16,944 nt of DNA from Firm-08 sp045546995 (GTDB taxonomy: Bacteria; Bacillota; Clostridia; Oscillospirales; QAKW01), in the NCBI GenBank assembly GCA_045546995.1, contig JAZQDW010000040.1, positions 1 through 16,944 on the forward strand. Direction: 5' to 3'. The first letter of the stretch is position 1, and each line of letters opens with the position of its first letter. The translations under genes were made by a program, and so were the position numbers. The notes below the pieces were generated by a model that worked only from the letters and a program-made list of their open reading frames with translations, had not been told where the DNA came from and did not search any database. Below are positions 5,771-13,349 of the stretch, piece after piece.

Positions 5771-5822
5771 TCTCTCCCTCCGTCAAAACTTCGTTTTGCC
5801 ACCTCCCTCGTCAGAGGGAGGC
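5771..5822 (-). repeat. Palindromic repeat copy at the 5' side of the DUF559 gene
   Basis: Read on the minus strand it has a CCTCCCTC/GAGGGAGG hairpin, then CAAAAC-GAA-GTTTTG, then GGAGGGAGAGA, which abuts the DUF559 start codon. The second hairpin has a different sequence from that of the 5375 copy but keeps the stem and the GAA loop, as expected if structure is selected. Confidence 0.9.
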
Positions 5823-5832
5823 TCTCGTTTTC

Positions 5833-6077
5833 AACTTGTGGAAGTTATTTCCACAAGTTAAAAATCCCGCATAACAACAAGCGTGTTTCTATACTTTAAT
5901 ATAACATTTTTAATGATTTTTTTCAAGTTATATATGCAAATAGAGTTATCCTGAAGTCATCAGATAACTCTATTTTTGATGGTATGACAAAAATCATACC
6001 GACACACCTAAAATCATACAAAAGGAAATACCGCTTAAAAACTTTGTTTTTAAGCGGTAAAATCGCAAAAGTATGAT
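5833..6077. other. Hairpin-rich AT-rich intergenic stretch
   Basis: No gene is visible from 5768 to 6270. From 5833 there are four hairpins: AACTTGTGGAA/TTCCACAAGTT (5833-5859, 11 bp), AATAGAGTTATC/GATAACTCTATT plus T-run (5939-5977, 12 bp, terminator-like on the plus strand), GGTATGA/TCATACC (5981-6000) and a perfect 14-bp stem with TTT loop (6029-6059). The 14-bp stem lies between ATCATAC (6013-6019) and GTATGAT (6071-6077). From 6078 to 6235 I see only a minus-strand extended -10 (TGCTACAAT, 6142-6150) without a -35; it could serve the DUF559 gene. Confidence 0.6.
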
Positions 6078-6235
6078 GGTTATTCCTGCCTTGCCTTACA
6101 CATTTGATGGAAAAGTCAAGGATAAATGATTATTTGTTCCTATTGTAGCACAAGCATAGCATACCGTACGTGGCGCTGCAATATAGCAACATTCACAAGC
6201 CGCAAAGCGGAAATTTGTGGAAAGTGACAGCACAC

Positions 6236-6266
6236 AAAAACGCCCGAGGGGAAAGTCCCTCGGGCG
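6236..6266 (-). terminator. Terminator of the S1-domain gene
   Basis: A 10-bp stem CGCCCGAGGG (6241-6250) pairs with 6257-6266 around a six-base loop and is followed on the minus strand by TTTTT. It begins four bases after the S1 gene's stop codon. Confidence 0.93.
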
Positions 6267-6270
6267 CGTA

Positions 6271-7203
6271 TTATACCTTTGTCATCAGCGGGGTAAATTC
6301 GGTTTCGATGAGGCGGGGACAGGTAGCCGGCGAATACCGCCATCGATCCAGATGCCCCTCGGTGATAAAATATTCCGGCGTGGCAGGCGGCGGAGCCTGA
6401 TCCCCCGTATCCACGATCGCCAGCTTGATCTTCATCTTCTCGGGCAGAATGCTTTTGATGTACACCCCGGCCAAACTCCCCGGCTCGATCCCGTCGGCAT
6501 ATTCGGCAAGACCGGCAAGATTGGGCGCCAGTTCTACGAAAATACCGTAATTTTCCACACTACGCACGATACCGCTGACCGTCTGGCCTGCCTCGAAGCG
6601 GGCGGCGTTTTCCTCCCAACTGCCCAGCAGTTCCTTATGCGACAGAGTGATACGGTGATTTTCCTCGTCGATCTGCCGCACCACCGCCATAATTTCCATC
6701 CCCACGGCAAAGCGATCGGCCGGGTGGCGGATGCGGCTGACGGAAATATTGTCGATGGAGATCATACTGATGATGCCGCAACCGATATCGGCGAATGCGC
6801 CAAAGGGCTCCAGATGGGTGATCCGCGCCGGCAATACGTCCCCGGGACGCAGTCCTTCAAACAGCGCCGCCCGACATTCCGCCTGCGCCGCCGCGCGGGA
6901 AAGGATGATACCGTCCTCCTCCGCCTTCAGCACCTTAAAGCAAACCATTTTGTTGACACGGGTAATGATGGCCACGTCCCGCACACTGCCGTCCCGAATA
7001 CCCAGCGCCGCCTCCTCCCGGGGGATCATTCCCCGACGGTTTCCCAGCTCCACGTACAAATTGTGCGCCGCATCGCACATTACGCAACGCGCCTGCAATA
7101 TTTTACCCAGACGAGCGGCGGTCTTGAGTCCCCGCAGGGAGGTCAGATAGGCCTCGTCTGCGCTGTTTTGGATCCCTTCACTACGATAAGAGATTTCCTT
7201 CAT
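6271..7203 (-). CDS. S1-domain RNA-binding protein (ribosomal protein S1-like)
   Basis: The 310-residue protein contains two clear S1 OB-fold repeats, at about residues 119-190 (GDVLPARITHLEPFGAFADIGCGIISMISI ... ITLSHKELLG) and about 205-265 (GQTVSGIVRSVENYGIFVELAPNLAGLAEY). A divergent one lies at about 33-104. Such short S1-like proteins bind single-stranded RNA and are usually annotated as 30S protein S1 in Clostridia, where a full six-repeat S1 is often absent. The frame is open 27 codons further upstream, but the start at 7203 is chosen for its GGAGGG eight bases before the ATG; the upstream candidate start lacks one. It is monocistronic, with its own terminator, and divergent from the prfA operon across a shared AT-rich promoter region. 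Confidence 0.85.
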   Translation of the reverse strand: MKEISYRSEGIQNSADEAYLTSLRGLKTAARLGKILQARCVMCDAAHNLYVELGNRRGMIPREEAALGIRDGSVRDVAIITRVNKMVCFKVLKAEEDGIILSRAAAQAECRAALFEGLRPGDVLPARITHLEPFGAFADIGCGIISMISIDNISVSRIRHPADRFAVGMEIMAVVRQIDEENHRITLSHKELLGSWEENAARFEAGQTVSGIVRSVENYGIFVELAPNLAGLAEYADGIEPGSLAGVYIKSILPEKMKIKLAIVDTGDQAPPPATPEYFITEGHLDRWRYSPATCPRLIETEFTPLMTKV

Positions 7204-7226
7204 ATTTGTTCCCTCCAAAAAATCTT

Positions 7227-7255
7227 TGTATATATCTATGAATTTTACAGGGCAA
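7227..7255 (-). promoter_or_regulatory. Possible promoter of the S1-domain gene
   Basis: On the minus strand TTGCCC (7250-7255) and TATACA (7227-7232) are 17 bases apart. Each box matches consensus at four of six positions, so this is only a fair candidate. The -35 is part of a small GGGCA/TGCCC hairpin. Confidence 0.35.
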
Positions 7256-7283
7256 GTATGCCCTAACTTCATCGTTTTTTTCA

Positions 7284-7312
7284 TTGCATATATTATAATA
7301 TTATGTTATACT
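7284..7312 (+). promoter_or_regulatory. Probable promoter of the DUF951-prfA operon
   Basis: TTGCAT (7284-7289) and TATACT (7307-7312) are spaced by 17 bases, with an AT-only spacer and a leader of about 28 bases to the DUF951 start. No other credible promoter or terminator is seen before 14465. Confidence 0.6.
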
Positions 7313-7346
7313 AATTATGTATGTGTATATTAAGGAGAATGAGGTT

Positions 7347-7523
7347 ATGAACGTTACCGTCGGCGACATCCTTATTATGAAAAAGGCGCATCCCTGCGGC
7401 AGCAGGGAATTTTGCGTGACCCGCATCGGCGCGGATTTTAAACTGCGCTGTAACGGCTGTGGGCGGGAGCTGATGCTGCCCCGCAGCAAGGTCGAAAAAA
7501 ATATCAAACAGATCAAGGAATAA
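7347..7523 (+). CDS. DUF951 family protein
   Basis: The 58-residue protein reads VGDILIMKKAHPCGSREF, then RIGADFKLRCNGCGRELML and PRSKVEKNIKQI, a full-length match to DUF951. The family has about 60-70 residues and conserved PCGS and C.GCG motifs that suggest a small metal-binding or nucleic-acid-binding fold. Its function is unknown. The start is the ATG at 7347, nine bases after AAGGAG; an in-frame ATG ten codons upstream falls before the ribosome binding site and over the likely transcript start. It opens the operon and ends six bases before prfA. Its last codons carry the AAGGA ribosome binding site for prfA, so translation of the two is probably coupled. Confidence 0.93.
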   Translation: MNVTVGDILIMKKAHPCGSREFCVTRIGADFKLRCNGCGRELMLPRSKVEKNIKQIKE

Positions 7524-7529
7524 ACGAGT

Positions 7530-8594
7530 ATGATTGAAAAACTGGGTGCAATTGAACAACGCTTTAACGAGATCGGCCAAATGCTGGCCGACGTGGAGAT
7601 CATTTCCGATCAGCAAAAATACACCAAGCTGATGCGGGAGCACAAGCAGCTGACCCCCATCGTGGAGGAATTCGGCCGCTATAAGGAATTTTCCGCCGCC
7701 TTTGAGGAGGCCAAGGAATTGTTGGAAAGCGGCGACAGCGAGCTCAAAGAGCTGGCGGAGCTGCAATATCACGAAAGCAAGGACGGCCTGGAGCACAGCG
7801 CCGAGGCACTGAAGATCCTGTTGCTCCCCCGGGACCCCAACGACGACAGAAACGTTATCGTGGAGATCCGCGGCGGCGCCGGCGGTGAGGAGGCGGCGCT
7901 GTTTGCCGCCGCTTTGTACCGTATGTACACCATGTACGCCGAGACCAAGGGCTTTAAATACGAGATCCTTTCTCTCAACGAAACGGGGCTGGGCGGTATC
8001 AAGGAGATCGCCTTCAACATCACCGGCGACGGCGCCTTTTCCCGTTACAAATTTGAAAGCGGCGTACACCGCGTACAGCGTGTTCCCGAAACGGAAAGCG
8101 GCGGCCGTATCCACACCTCCACCGTAACGGTGGCCGTGTTGCCCGAGGCGGAAGAAGTGGACTTTGAGATCAATCCGTCCGATCTGCAGGTGGACACCTA
8201 CCGCGCCAGCGGCGCCGGCGGTCAGCACGTTAACAAAACGGAAAGCGCCATCCGCATCACCCATCTGCCCACCGGGCTGGTGGTGGAATGTCAGGACGAG
8301 CGCAGTCAGCATAAAAACCGCGAAAAGGCCATGAAGGTTCTGCGTTCCCGTTTGCTGGATATGGAAATGGCCAAACAGCAGGCAGAGATCGCCGATCAAC
8401 GCAAAACGCAGGTAGGTACCGGCGACCGCAGTGAACGTATCCGCACCTACAACTATCCCCAGAGCCGTGTGACCGATCACCGCATCGGTCTGACCCTGTA
8501 CAAGCTGGAGCAAACGTTGGGCGGCGAGCTGGACGAACTGATCGACGCGCTGATCACGGCCGATCAGGCAGAAAAGCTGAAAGCCGGTCTATAA
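7530..8594 (+). CDS. prfA: Peptide chain release factor 1
   Basis: This 354-residue protein is a complete RF1. It has the N-terminal helical domain (1-100), the GGAGGEEAALFAAALY block (115-130), and the stop-codon reading loop with PET (186-188) in RVPETESGGRIHTSTV. It also has the catalytic GGQ (230-232) in SGAGGQHVNKTESAIRITH and the C-terminal NYPQSRVTDHRIG. The P-x-T tripeptide marks RF1 (UAA/UAG) rather than RF2 (SPF type). The Gln of GGQ is the site normally methylated by PrmC. No prmC lies beside it here, although prmC-prfA is the common Firmicutes order. It is second in the operon. Confidence 0.98.
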   Translation: MIEKLGAIEQRFNEIGQMLADVEIISDQQKYTKLMREHKQLTPIVEEFGRYKEFSAAFEEAKELLESGDSELKELAELQYHESKDGLEHSAEALKILLLPRDPNDDRNVIVEIRGGAGGEEAALFAAALYRMYTMYAETKGFKYEILSLNETGLGGIKEIAFNITGDGAFSRYKFESGVHRVQRVPETESGGRIHTSTVTVAVLPEAEEVDFEINPSDLQVDTYRASGAGGQHVNKTESAIRITHLPTGLVVECQDERSQHKNREKAMKVLRSRLLDMEMAKQQAEIADQRKTQVGTGDRSERIRTYNYPQSRVTDHRIGLTLYKLEQTLGGELDELIDALITADQAEKLKAGL

Positions 8595-8606
8595 AAACCC
8601 ACAACC

Positions 8607-8628
8607 CACATACAATATACTGTATGTG
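8607..8628 (+). other. Hairpin directly before the next gene's ribosome binding site
   Basis: CACATACA (8607-8614) pairs with TGTATGTG (8621-8628) around a six-base loop, ending at the GAGGTG ribosome binding site of the gene at 8639. It may modulate translation or RNA stability; there is no U-tract, so it is not a terminator. Confidence 0.4.
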
Positions 8629-8638
8629 AGGTGATAAG

Positions 8639-9100
8639 ATGGCGACCCTATGGATGGGGCTGACGGCAGGATGGCTGTTGCGCCGCCGTGTGCCCGACCC
8701 GTTATGGGTGGGCGCGCTGACCGGCTGTATCGCCTTTTGTCTGTTGCCCGGCGCCGTACGTCTGTGTTCACCGACGGTGGTGCTGTTGGGGTGGCTGTTG
8801 GGCACGATTTTGGGGGAGATGCTCCCCTGCGACCCGCTTTTACTACATTTATTCTCTCTGGCATTATGCCAAAGCGCGCTGCCCGTACCGCTGGCCGCTT
8901 ACGCCGTAGTGCTGGGATGCCGCGAACGTAAAAAAATACTTATATTGCTGGCGCCTCTTTGCTATATCATCGGGGCGTGGCTCCGTCTGCCGTCACGGAT
9001 CGGTGGCGTACTGTTGGTCATCTCCGCCGCCATGCTGTTGCAACGGCAATCTATGTTGGCCCGCGGCCTTGCCGTCGGATGGGCCGTTACCGCACTGTAA
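8639..9100 (+). CDS. Small integral membrane protein, unknown family
   Basis: The 153-residue protein is almost wholly hydrophobic, with about five or six segments long enough to cross the membrane. Short basic loops (LRRRVPD, GCRERKK) suggest cytoplasmic positions. I see no catalytic motif, no signal-peptide cleavage site and no family signature. The start ATG follows GAGGTGATAAG. It lies 44 bases after prfA and 26 bases before sua5 within the same transcription unit, so it is a real operon member rather than a chance frame. It may belong to a poorly conserved lineage-specific group. Confidence 0.7.
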   Translation: MATLWMGLTAGWLLRRRVPDPLWVGALTGCIAFCLLPGAVRLCSPTVVLLGWLLGTILGEMLPCDPLLLHLFSLALCQSALPVPLAAYAVVLGCRERKKILILLAPLCYIIGAWLRLPSRIGGVLLVISAAMLLQRQSMLARGLAVGWAVTAL

Positions 9101-9126
9101 AAAACAAACGAAGGAAGCAAAAACCA

Positions 9127-10143
9127 TTGAAAACCGAACTGTATCGACAACTGAATCCGGAAGAACTGGCCCGTTGCGGACAGTTGCTGCTGGAAGGGCA
9201 GATCGTGGCTTTTCCCACCGAAACGGTATACGGATTGGGGGCAAATGCGCTGGATGACAGCGCCGTCGCCAAAATCTTCGCCGCCAAAAATCGGCCGGCA
9301 GACAACCCGCTGATCGCCCACGTTTCCGGCACGGAAATGCTGCATCTGGCCGCCGGTGAGATTTCCCCCACCGCCCAAAAGCTGTTTGAGCTTTTCTGGC
9401 CCGGCCCCTTGACGGTGATCCTGCCCAAGGCGGCAGGCCTGTCCCCTCTGGTCACCGCCGGCGGTGATACCGTCGCCGTGCGTTGTCCCGATCATCCCAT
9501 CGCCCAGGCGCTCATCAAGGCGGCCGGTGTACCCATCGTGGCCCCCAGCGCCAATTTATCCGGACGGCCCTCCCCCACCGACTTTGAAACAACGGCGGAG
9601 GACCTGAAGGGCAAGGTGGCGGCCATCATTGACGGCGGCGCCTGCCGTATCGGCGTAGAAAGCACGGTACTGCTCCCAATGGGCGAAAACCACGTACGCA
9701 TTCTGCGTCCCGGTGCCGTTACACCGGCCATGCTGGAAAGCGTGGGGATGCAGGTAGACGTCGACCCCAACGTACTGACCCCGTTGGACGATTCCCGTCC
9801 GGTACTCTCCCCCGGTATGAAGCATCGGCATTACGCGCCCAAAGCGCCGCTGACCGTCGTAGTCGGAGAAACAGCCAAGGTGTTGTCTTTTCTGCGCGCA
9901 CGGCAAAAGGAAGGCGCCGGCATCCTATGCTTTGATGGGGAACTGACAGGTGAAAACGTTCTCACCTACGGCCCGGCAGACGACCCTGCCGCGCAGGGAC
10001 ATCAGTTGTTTGCCATGTTACGGCAATTTGATAAAATGAACGTACAAACCATCTTCGCCCGCAAGCCCGCCACGGATGACGTAGGGCTGGCCGTATATAA
10101 TCGGCTGTTGCGCGCGGCGGAGTTTAACATATTGGAGGTATAG
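9127..10143 (+). CDS. sua5: L-threonylcarbamoyladenylate synthase (Sua5/TsaC long form)
   Basis: The 338-residue protein joins an N-terminal YrdC domain (about 10-200) to a C-terminal Sua5 domain (about 230-338), the long bacterial form also called YwlC. Visible motifs are AFPTETVYGLGANA (28-41), the K-x-R substrate-binding site in AAKNRPADNPL (Lys54, Arg56), PSANLSG, and SPGMKHRHYAPKAPL at the domain junction. It makes threonylcarbamoyl-AMP from threonine, bicarbonate and ATP for t6A37 of ANN-decoding tRNAs. The start is the TTG at 9127, about ten bases after AAGGAA, where family similarity begins; longer versions of the frame run back into the membrane protein gene. Its end carries the GGAGGT ribosome binding site of coaE. 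Confidence 0.95.
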   Translation: MKTELYRQLNPEELARCGQLLLEGQIVAFPTETVYGLGANALDDSAVAKIFAAKNRPADNPLIAHVSGTEMLHLAAGEISPTAQKLFELFWPGPLTVILPKAAGLSPLVTAGGDTVAVRCPDHPIAQALIKAAGVPIVAPSANLSGRPSPTDFETTAEDLKGKVAAIIDGGACRIGVESTVLLPMGENHVRILRPGAVTPAMLESVGMQVDVDPNVLTPLDDSRPVLSPGMKHRHYAPKAPLTVVVGETAKVLSFLRARQKEGAGILCFDGELTGENVLTYGPADDPAAQGHQLFAMLRQFDKMNVQTIFARKPATDDVGLAVYNRLLRAAEFNILEV

Positions 10144-10146
10144 ACT

Positions 10147-10734
10147 ATGACACTCATTGGCCTGTGCGGCCCCAGCGGCAGCGGCAAGACGTTGATGGGT
10201 CAGTTGTTTGCCATGGAGGGATTTGTCCATATTGATTGCGACAAATTGGTCCACGAAAAGGTGCACCGCCGTGATGACGTACGCGATGCCATCGCCCGAC
10301 AATTCGGACCGGAATATCTGACGCCCGATGGCATCTGCCGCAAAGAGCTGGGTAAGCTGGTTTTTCACGATAAGGCGCAGCTGCAAAAGCTGAATGATCT
10401 GTTGCGACAGCCCATCATTGACGAGATCTTTACGGCGCTACGGCAGGAAAATGCCGAGTTTGCCCTATTGGACGCCCCCACACTGTTTGAATCGGGACTT
10501 GACAAGCAATGCAAGGCGGTCATCGGGATGATCGCGCCGCTGAACACCTGTGTGGAACGAATCATGAACCGTGACGGCATCGACAAGGAAACGGCGCTGG
10601 CGCGACTACGCAACCAGACGGATGAGGCATTTTTGCGCAAGCACTGTCACTATATTCTGGAAAATGACGGAAACATCGTAAAATTGACCAAGCGCGCGCT
10701 GGCGCTGGCAAAAGAAATAAAAAAGGAGAACTGA
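10147..10734 (+). CDS. coaE: Dephospho-CoA kinase
   Basis: The 195-residue protein has a P-loop GPSGSGKT (8-15) at the N-terminus, the DCDKLVHE block for dephospho-CoA binding, LDAPTLFESGLD at about 112-123, and the lid-like RNRDGI/ARLRNQ region. These are the hallmarks of CoaE, which phosphorylates the 3' hydroxyl of dephospho-CoA in the last step of CoA synthesis. Family members usually have about 195-205 residues. The P-loop ends in KT where many orthologues have KS, a conservative change. It starts three bases after the sua5 stop with GGAGG in place, and its own end carries AGGAG for the next gene. Confidence 0.96.
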   Translation: MTLIGLCGPSGSGKTLMGQLFAMEGFVHIDCDKLVHEKVHRRDDVRDAIARQFGPEYLTPDGICRKELGKLVFHDKAQLQKLNDLLRQPIIDEIFTALRQENAEFALLDAPTLFESGLDKQCKAVIGMIAPLNTCVERIMNRDGIDKETALARLRNQTDEAFLRKHCHYILENDGNIVKLTKRALALAKEIKKEN

Positions 10735-10736
10735 CT

Positions 10737-12074
10737 ATGAGCCATTTTTACAAAAAAACAAGCGTTTACGACACCGAGTATACCACGGCAGCAGGGGATA
10801 AATTTGCCGAAAAATATATGAAATTCTTAAAAGATGCCACCACCGAGCGCAGATGTGTGGATTATCTTATCGCCCGCGCCGAAGCGCAGGGCTTTGTCCC
10901 CTTTGAAAAAGGCAAAGCATACAAAGCCGGTGACCGTGTATACCTGAACAACCGGGGCAAGGCCATTGCCTTCGTCATCATAGGCAAAGAGGATATGAGT
11001 CAGGGTGTGCACATTGCCGCCGCCCACATCGACTCTCCCCGTCTGGATCTGAAATGTAACCCCATCACCGAGCAAGAGGATCTGGTGCTGTTCAAAACCC
11101 ATTATTACGGCGGTATCAAGAAATACCAATGGACCGCCATCCCGCTGTCCCTGGAAGGCGTCATCGTCAAGCAGGACGGCACGCTGGTGGACGTCCACGA
11201 TGACGATATCACCTACTGCATCTCCGATCTGCTGCCCCATCTGGCCGGCGAGCAAATGCAAAAAACCGTGGATAAGGCCATTGAGGGCGAGGCATTGCAG
11301 GTCATTGCCGGCAGCATTCCCGACAAGGACGCTGCCGAGCAAAAGGTCAAGAGTGCCATTCTGGACCTGATCTACAACAAATACGGCGTAGAAGAGGTGG
11401 ATTTCCAATGCGCCGAGCTGACGCTGGTCCCCAAGCTGGAGCCCGCCGCCATTGGTCTGGACAAAAGTCTCATCGGCGCCTACGGACAGGACGACCGTGT
11501 CTGTGCCTTTACTGCCTTTGAGGGGCTGATGGACGTTGACGTTCCCGAAAAGACCGCCATCGTTTTTTTGGCGGACAAGGAAGAGGTCGGTTCGGACGGC
11601 GTGACCGGTATGCAAGGTCGCTTCTTCGAACGGATGCTTTCTTTGCTCTCCGACGGCGGCGACGTGCTGGAGATCTGCGCCAATTCCAAATGTCTGTCTG
11701 CCGACGTGAATGCGGCGCTCGATCCTCTGTACCCTTCCGTGCTGGACAAGCAAAACGGTTGCACGCTGGGCTGTGGCCCCTGTATCACCAAATACACCGG
11801 CGCCCGCGGCAAGTCCTCCACCAGTGACGCCACAGCAGAGGTTATGCGCTATTTCACCGAGGTTATGCGCAAAGATAACGTAGTTTTCCAGACCGGTGAG
11901 TTGGGCAAGGTGGACGTTGGCGGCGGCGGTACCGTCGCCAAATATATGGCCAACCGCGACATCGACACGGTGGATATCGGCGTTGGTCTCTTATCCATGC
12001 ACGCCCCCTACGAGTTGTCCTCCAAGGCAGACGTTTATGAGACCTATCGTGCTATGCGCGCATTTTTGAAATAA
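10737..12074 (+). CDS. M18 family aminopeptidase
   Basis: This 445-residue metallopeptidase of the M18 (aspartyl aminopeptidase-like) family shows all the metal and catalytic positions: His97 and Asp99 in AAAHIDSPRLDLK, Asp252/253 in AYGQDDRVCAFTA, Glu282/283 in LADKEEVGSDG, Asp323 in SADVNAALDP and His422 in LLSMHAPYEL. M18 enzymes are large cytoplasmic dodecamers that remove N-terminal residues, often acidic ones, from peptides. The length is normal. It begins two bases after the coaE stop, with AGGAG inside coaE, so translation is probably coupled. It is followed after 18 bases by the DUF1015 gene. Confidence 0.96.
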   Translation: MSHFYKKTSVYDTEYTTAAGDKFAEKYMKFLKDATTERRCVDYLIARAEAQGFVPFEKGKAYKAGDRVYLNNRGKAIAFVIIGKEDMSQGVHIAAAHIDSPRLDLKCNPITEQEDLVLFKTHYYGGIKKYQWTAIPLSLEGVIVKQDGTLVDVHDDDITYCISDLLPHLAGEQMQKTVDKAIEGEALQVIAGSIPDKDAAEQKVKSAILDLIYNKYGVEEVDFQCAELTLVPKLEPAAIGLDKSLIGAYGQDDRVCAFTAFEGLMDVDVPEKTAIVFLADKEEVGSDGVTGMQGRFFERMLSLLSDGGDVLEICANSKCLSADVNAALDPLYPSVLDKQNGCTLGCGPCITKYTGARGKSSTSDATAEVMRYFTEVMRKDNVVFQTGELGKVDVGGGGTVAKYMANRDIDTVDIGVGLLSMHAPYELSSKADVYETYRAMRAFLK

Positions 12075-12092
12075 CAAAGGAAGAAAAAAATT

Positions 12093-13334
12093 ATGAGTAT
12101 CGGATTTTCTGCCGCAGATATCCTGCTGCCCTACGGGCAGAATATGAAAAAGTGGAGCGTTGTGGCCTGCGACCAGTACACCGGTTCCCCCGATTATTGG
12201 GAGACCATCACCAACTGGATCGGCGATTCCCCCTCCACCCTGCATCTCACCCTGCCCGAGATCTATCTGGGGCAACCCAATTTGGACGGCCGCATCGACG
12301 CCATCCACGAGCATATGGATGAGTATCTGGAGCAACGTATTTTGCGCCGTTATCTCAACACGATGATCTACGTGGAGCGTACGCTGGAAAGCGGCCGCAT
12401 CCGCAAGGGTCTGGTGGGCGTATTGGATCTGGAGGAGTATGACTTTACCGAAGGCTCCGCCGCCCTGTGCCGCCCCACCGAGCAGACTGTCGCCAGTCGC
12501 ATCCCACCCCGCAGTCGTGTCCGTGTAGGCGCCCCGCTGGAGTTGCCCCACGCCCTGGTGCTGATCGATGATATTGAACACAGCGTCATTGCACCGCTGG
12601 AGGCAGATAAGGCGCAGATGAAAAAGGTATACGACTTTTCCCTGATGCAACGCGGCGGCCATCTCAAGGGGTACACCTTGGGAGCGGAGCAGATCCAACG
12701 GGTCACCGACGCCCTGCAGGCGCTCAAGGATGCCTCGGTGGAAAAATACGGAGCGCCGCTACTGTATCTGGTGGGCGACGGCAATCACAGCATTGCCACC
12801 GCCAAAGCCTGCTATGAGCGGATCAAACGTTCATTGGGCGAGGAAGCGCTGGATCATCCGGCGCGGTATATGTTGGTGGAATTGACCAATCTCCACAGCA
12901 CCGGCACGGTATTCGAACCGATCCATCGGGTGCTGTACAACGTTGACAAGCAGGATCTGATGCAGGAGCTGTGCGCCGCCCATCCCACCGATGAGCCGGG
13001 TACGCAGGAGATGCGTATCTACGCCGACGGACGGGAGCAGACCTTTGCCTTCACCCATCCTACCTCCAAGCTAACGGTGGGCACCCTGCAGACGTTTCTG
13101 GACGATTATATCGCGCGTCATCCCGACGTGATGATCGACTATATCCACGAAGAATCGATCCTCAAAAACTGCTGTGCCGCCGAGAACAGTATGGGCTTTT
13201 TACTCCCTGCCATTGAAAAAAATCATTTCTTTGACAGCATTGTTACCGACGGTATTCTCCCCCGCAAAACCTTCTCCATGGGTGAATCCCATGACAAACG
13301 TTTTTATCTGGAAGCACGCAAAATCACCCGATAA
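12093..13334 (+). CDS. DUF1015 family protein (SerK/SbnI-like)
   Basis: The 413-residue protein matches DUF1015 along its whole length. It shows RPTEQTVASRIPPR (127-140), YLVGDGNHSIATAKA (225-239), VELTNLHSTGTVFEPIHRV (262-280) and LPRKTFSMGESHDKRFYLEA near the C-terminus. The family includes free-serine kinases such as archaeal SerK and staphylococcal SbnI, with a ParB/sulfiredoxin-like fold. The GDGNH motif and its surrounding acidic residues match the proposed nucleotide and serine site. Whether this copy phosphorylates serine is inference; many Clostridia carry it with unknown substrate. The ribosome binding site AAGGAAG is about eleven bases before the ATG, a rather long spacing. It is the seventh gene in the operon. 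Confidence 0.93.
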   Translation: MSIGFSAADILLPYGQNMKKWSVVACDQYTGSPDYWETITNWIGDSPSTLHLTLPEIYLGQPNLDGRIDAIHEHMDEYLEQRILRRYLNTMIYVERTLESGRIRKGLVGVLDLEEYDFTEGSAALCRPTEQTVASRIPPRSRVRVGAPLELPHALVLIDDIEHSVIAPLEADKAQMKKVYDFSLMQRGGHLKGYTLGAEQIQRVTDALQALKDASVEKYGAPLLYLVGDGNHSIATAKACYERIKRSLGEEALDHPARYMLVELTNLHSTGTVFEPIHRVLYNVDKQDLMQELCAAHPTDEPGTQEMRIYADGREQTFAFTHPTSKLTVGTLQTFLDDYIARHPDVMIDYIHEESILKNCCAAENSMGFLLPAIEKNHFFDSIVTDGILPRKTFSMGESHDKRFYLEARKITR

Positions 13335-13349
13335 AGTGCGAGGTGTATT

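Noticed and set aside
5833..6077. CRISPR array
   Set aside because: The repeated 7-mers are too short and unevenly spaced, there are no constant-length spacers, and no cas gene is present.
7311..8513. 400-residue minus-strand frame opposite prfA
   Set aside because: It is a shadow of prfA, which has every RF1 motif.
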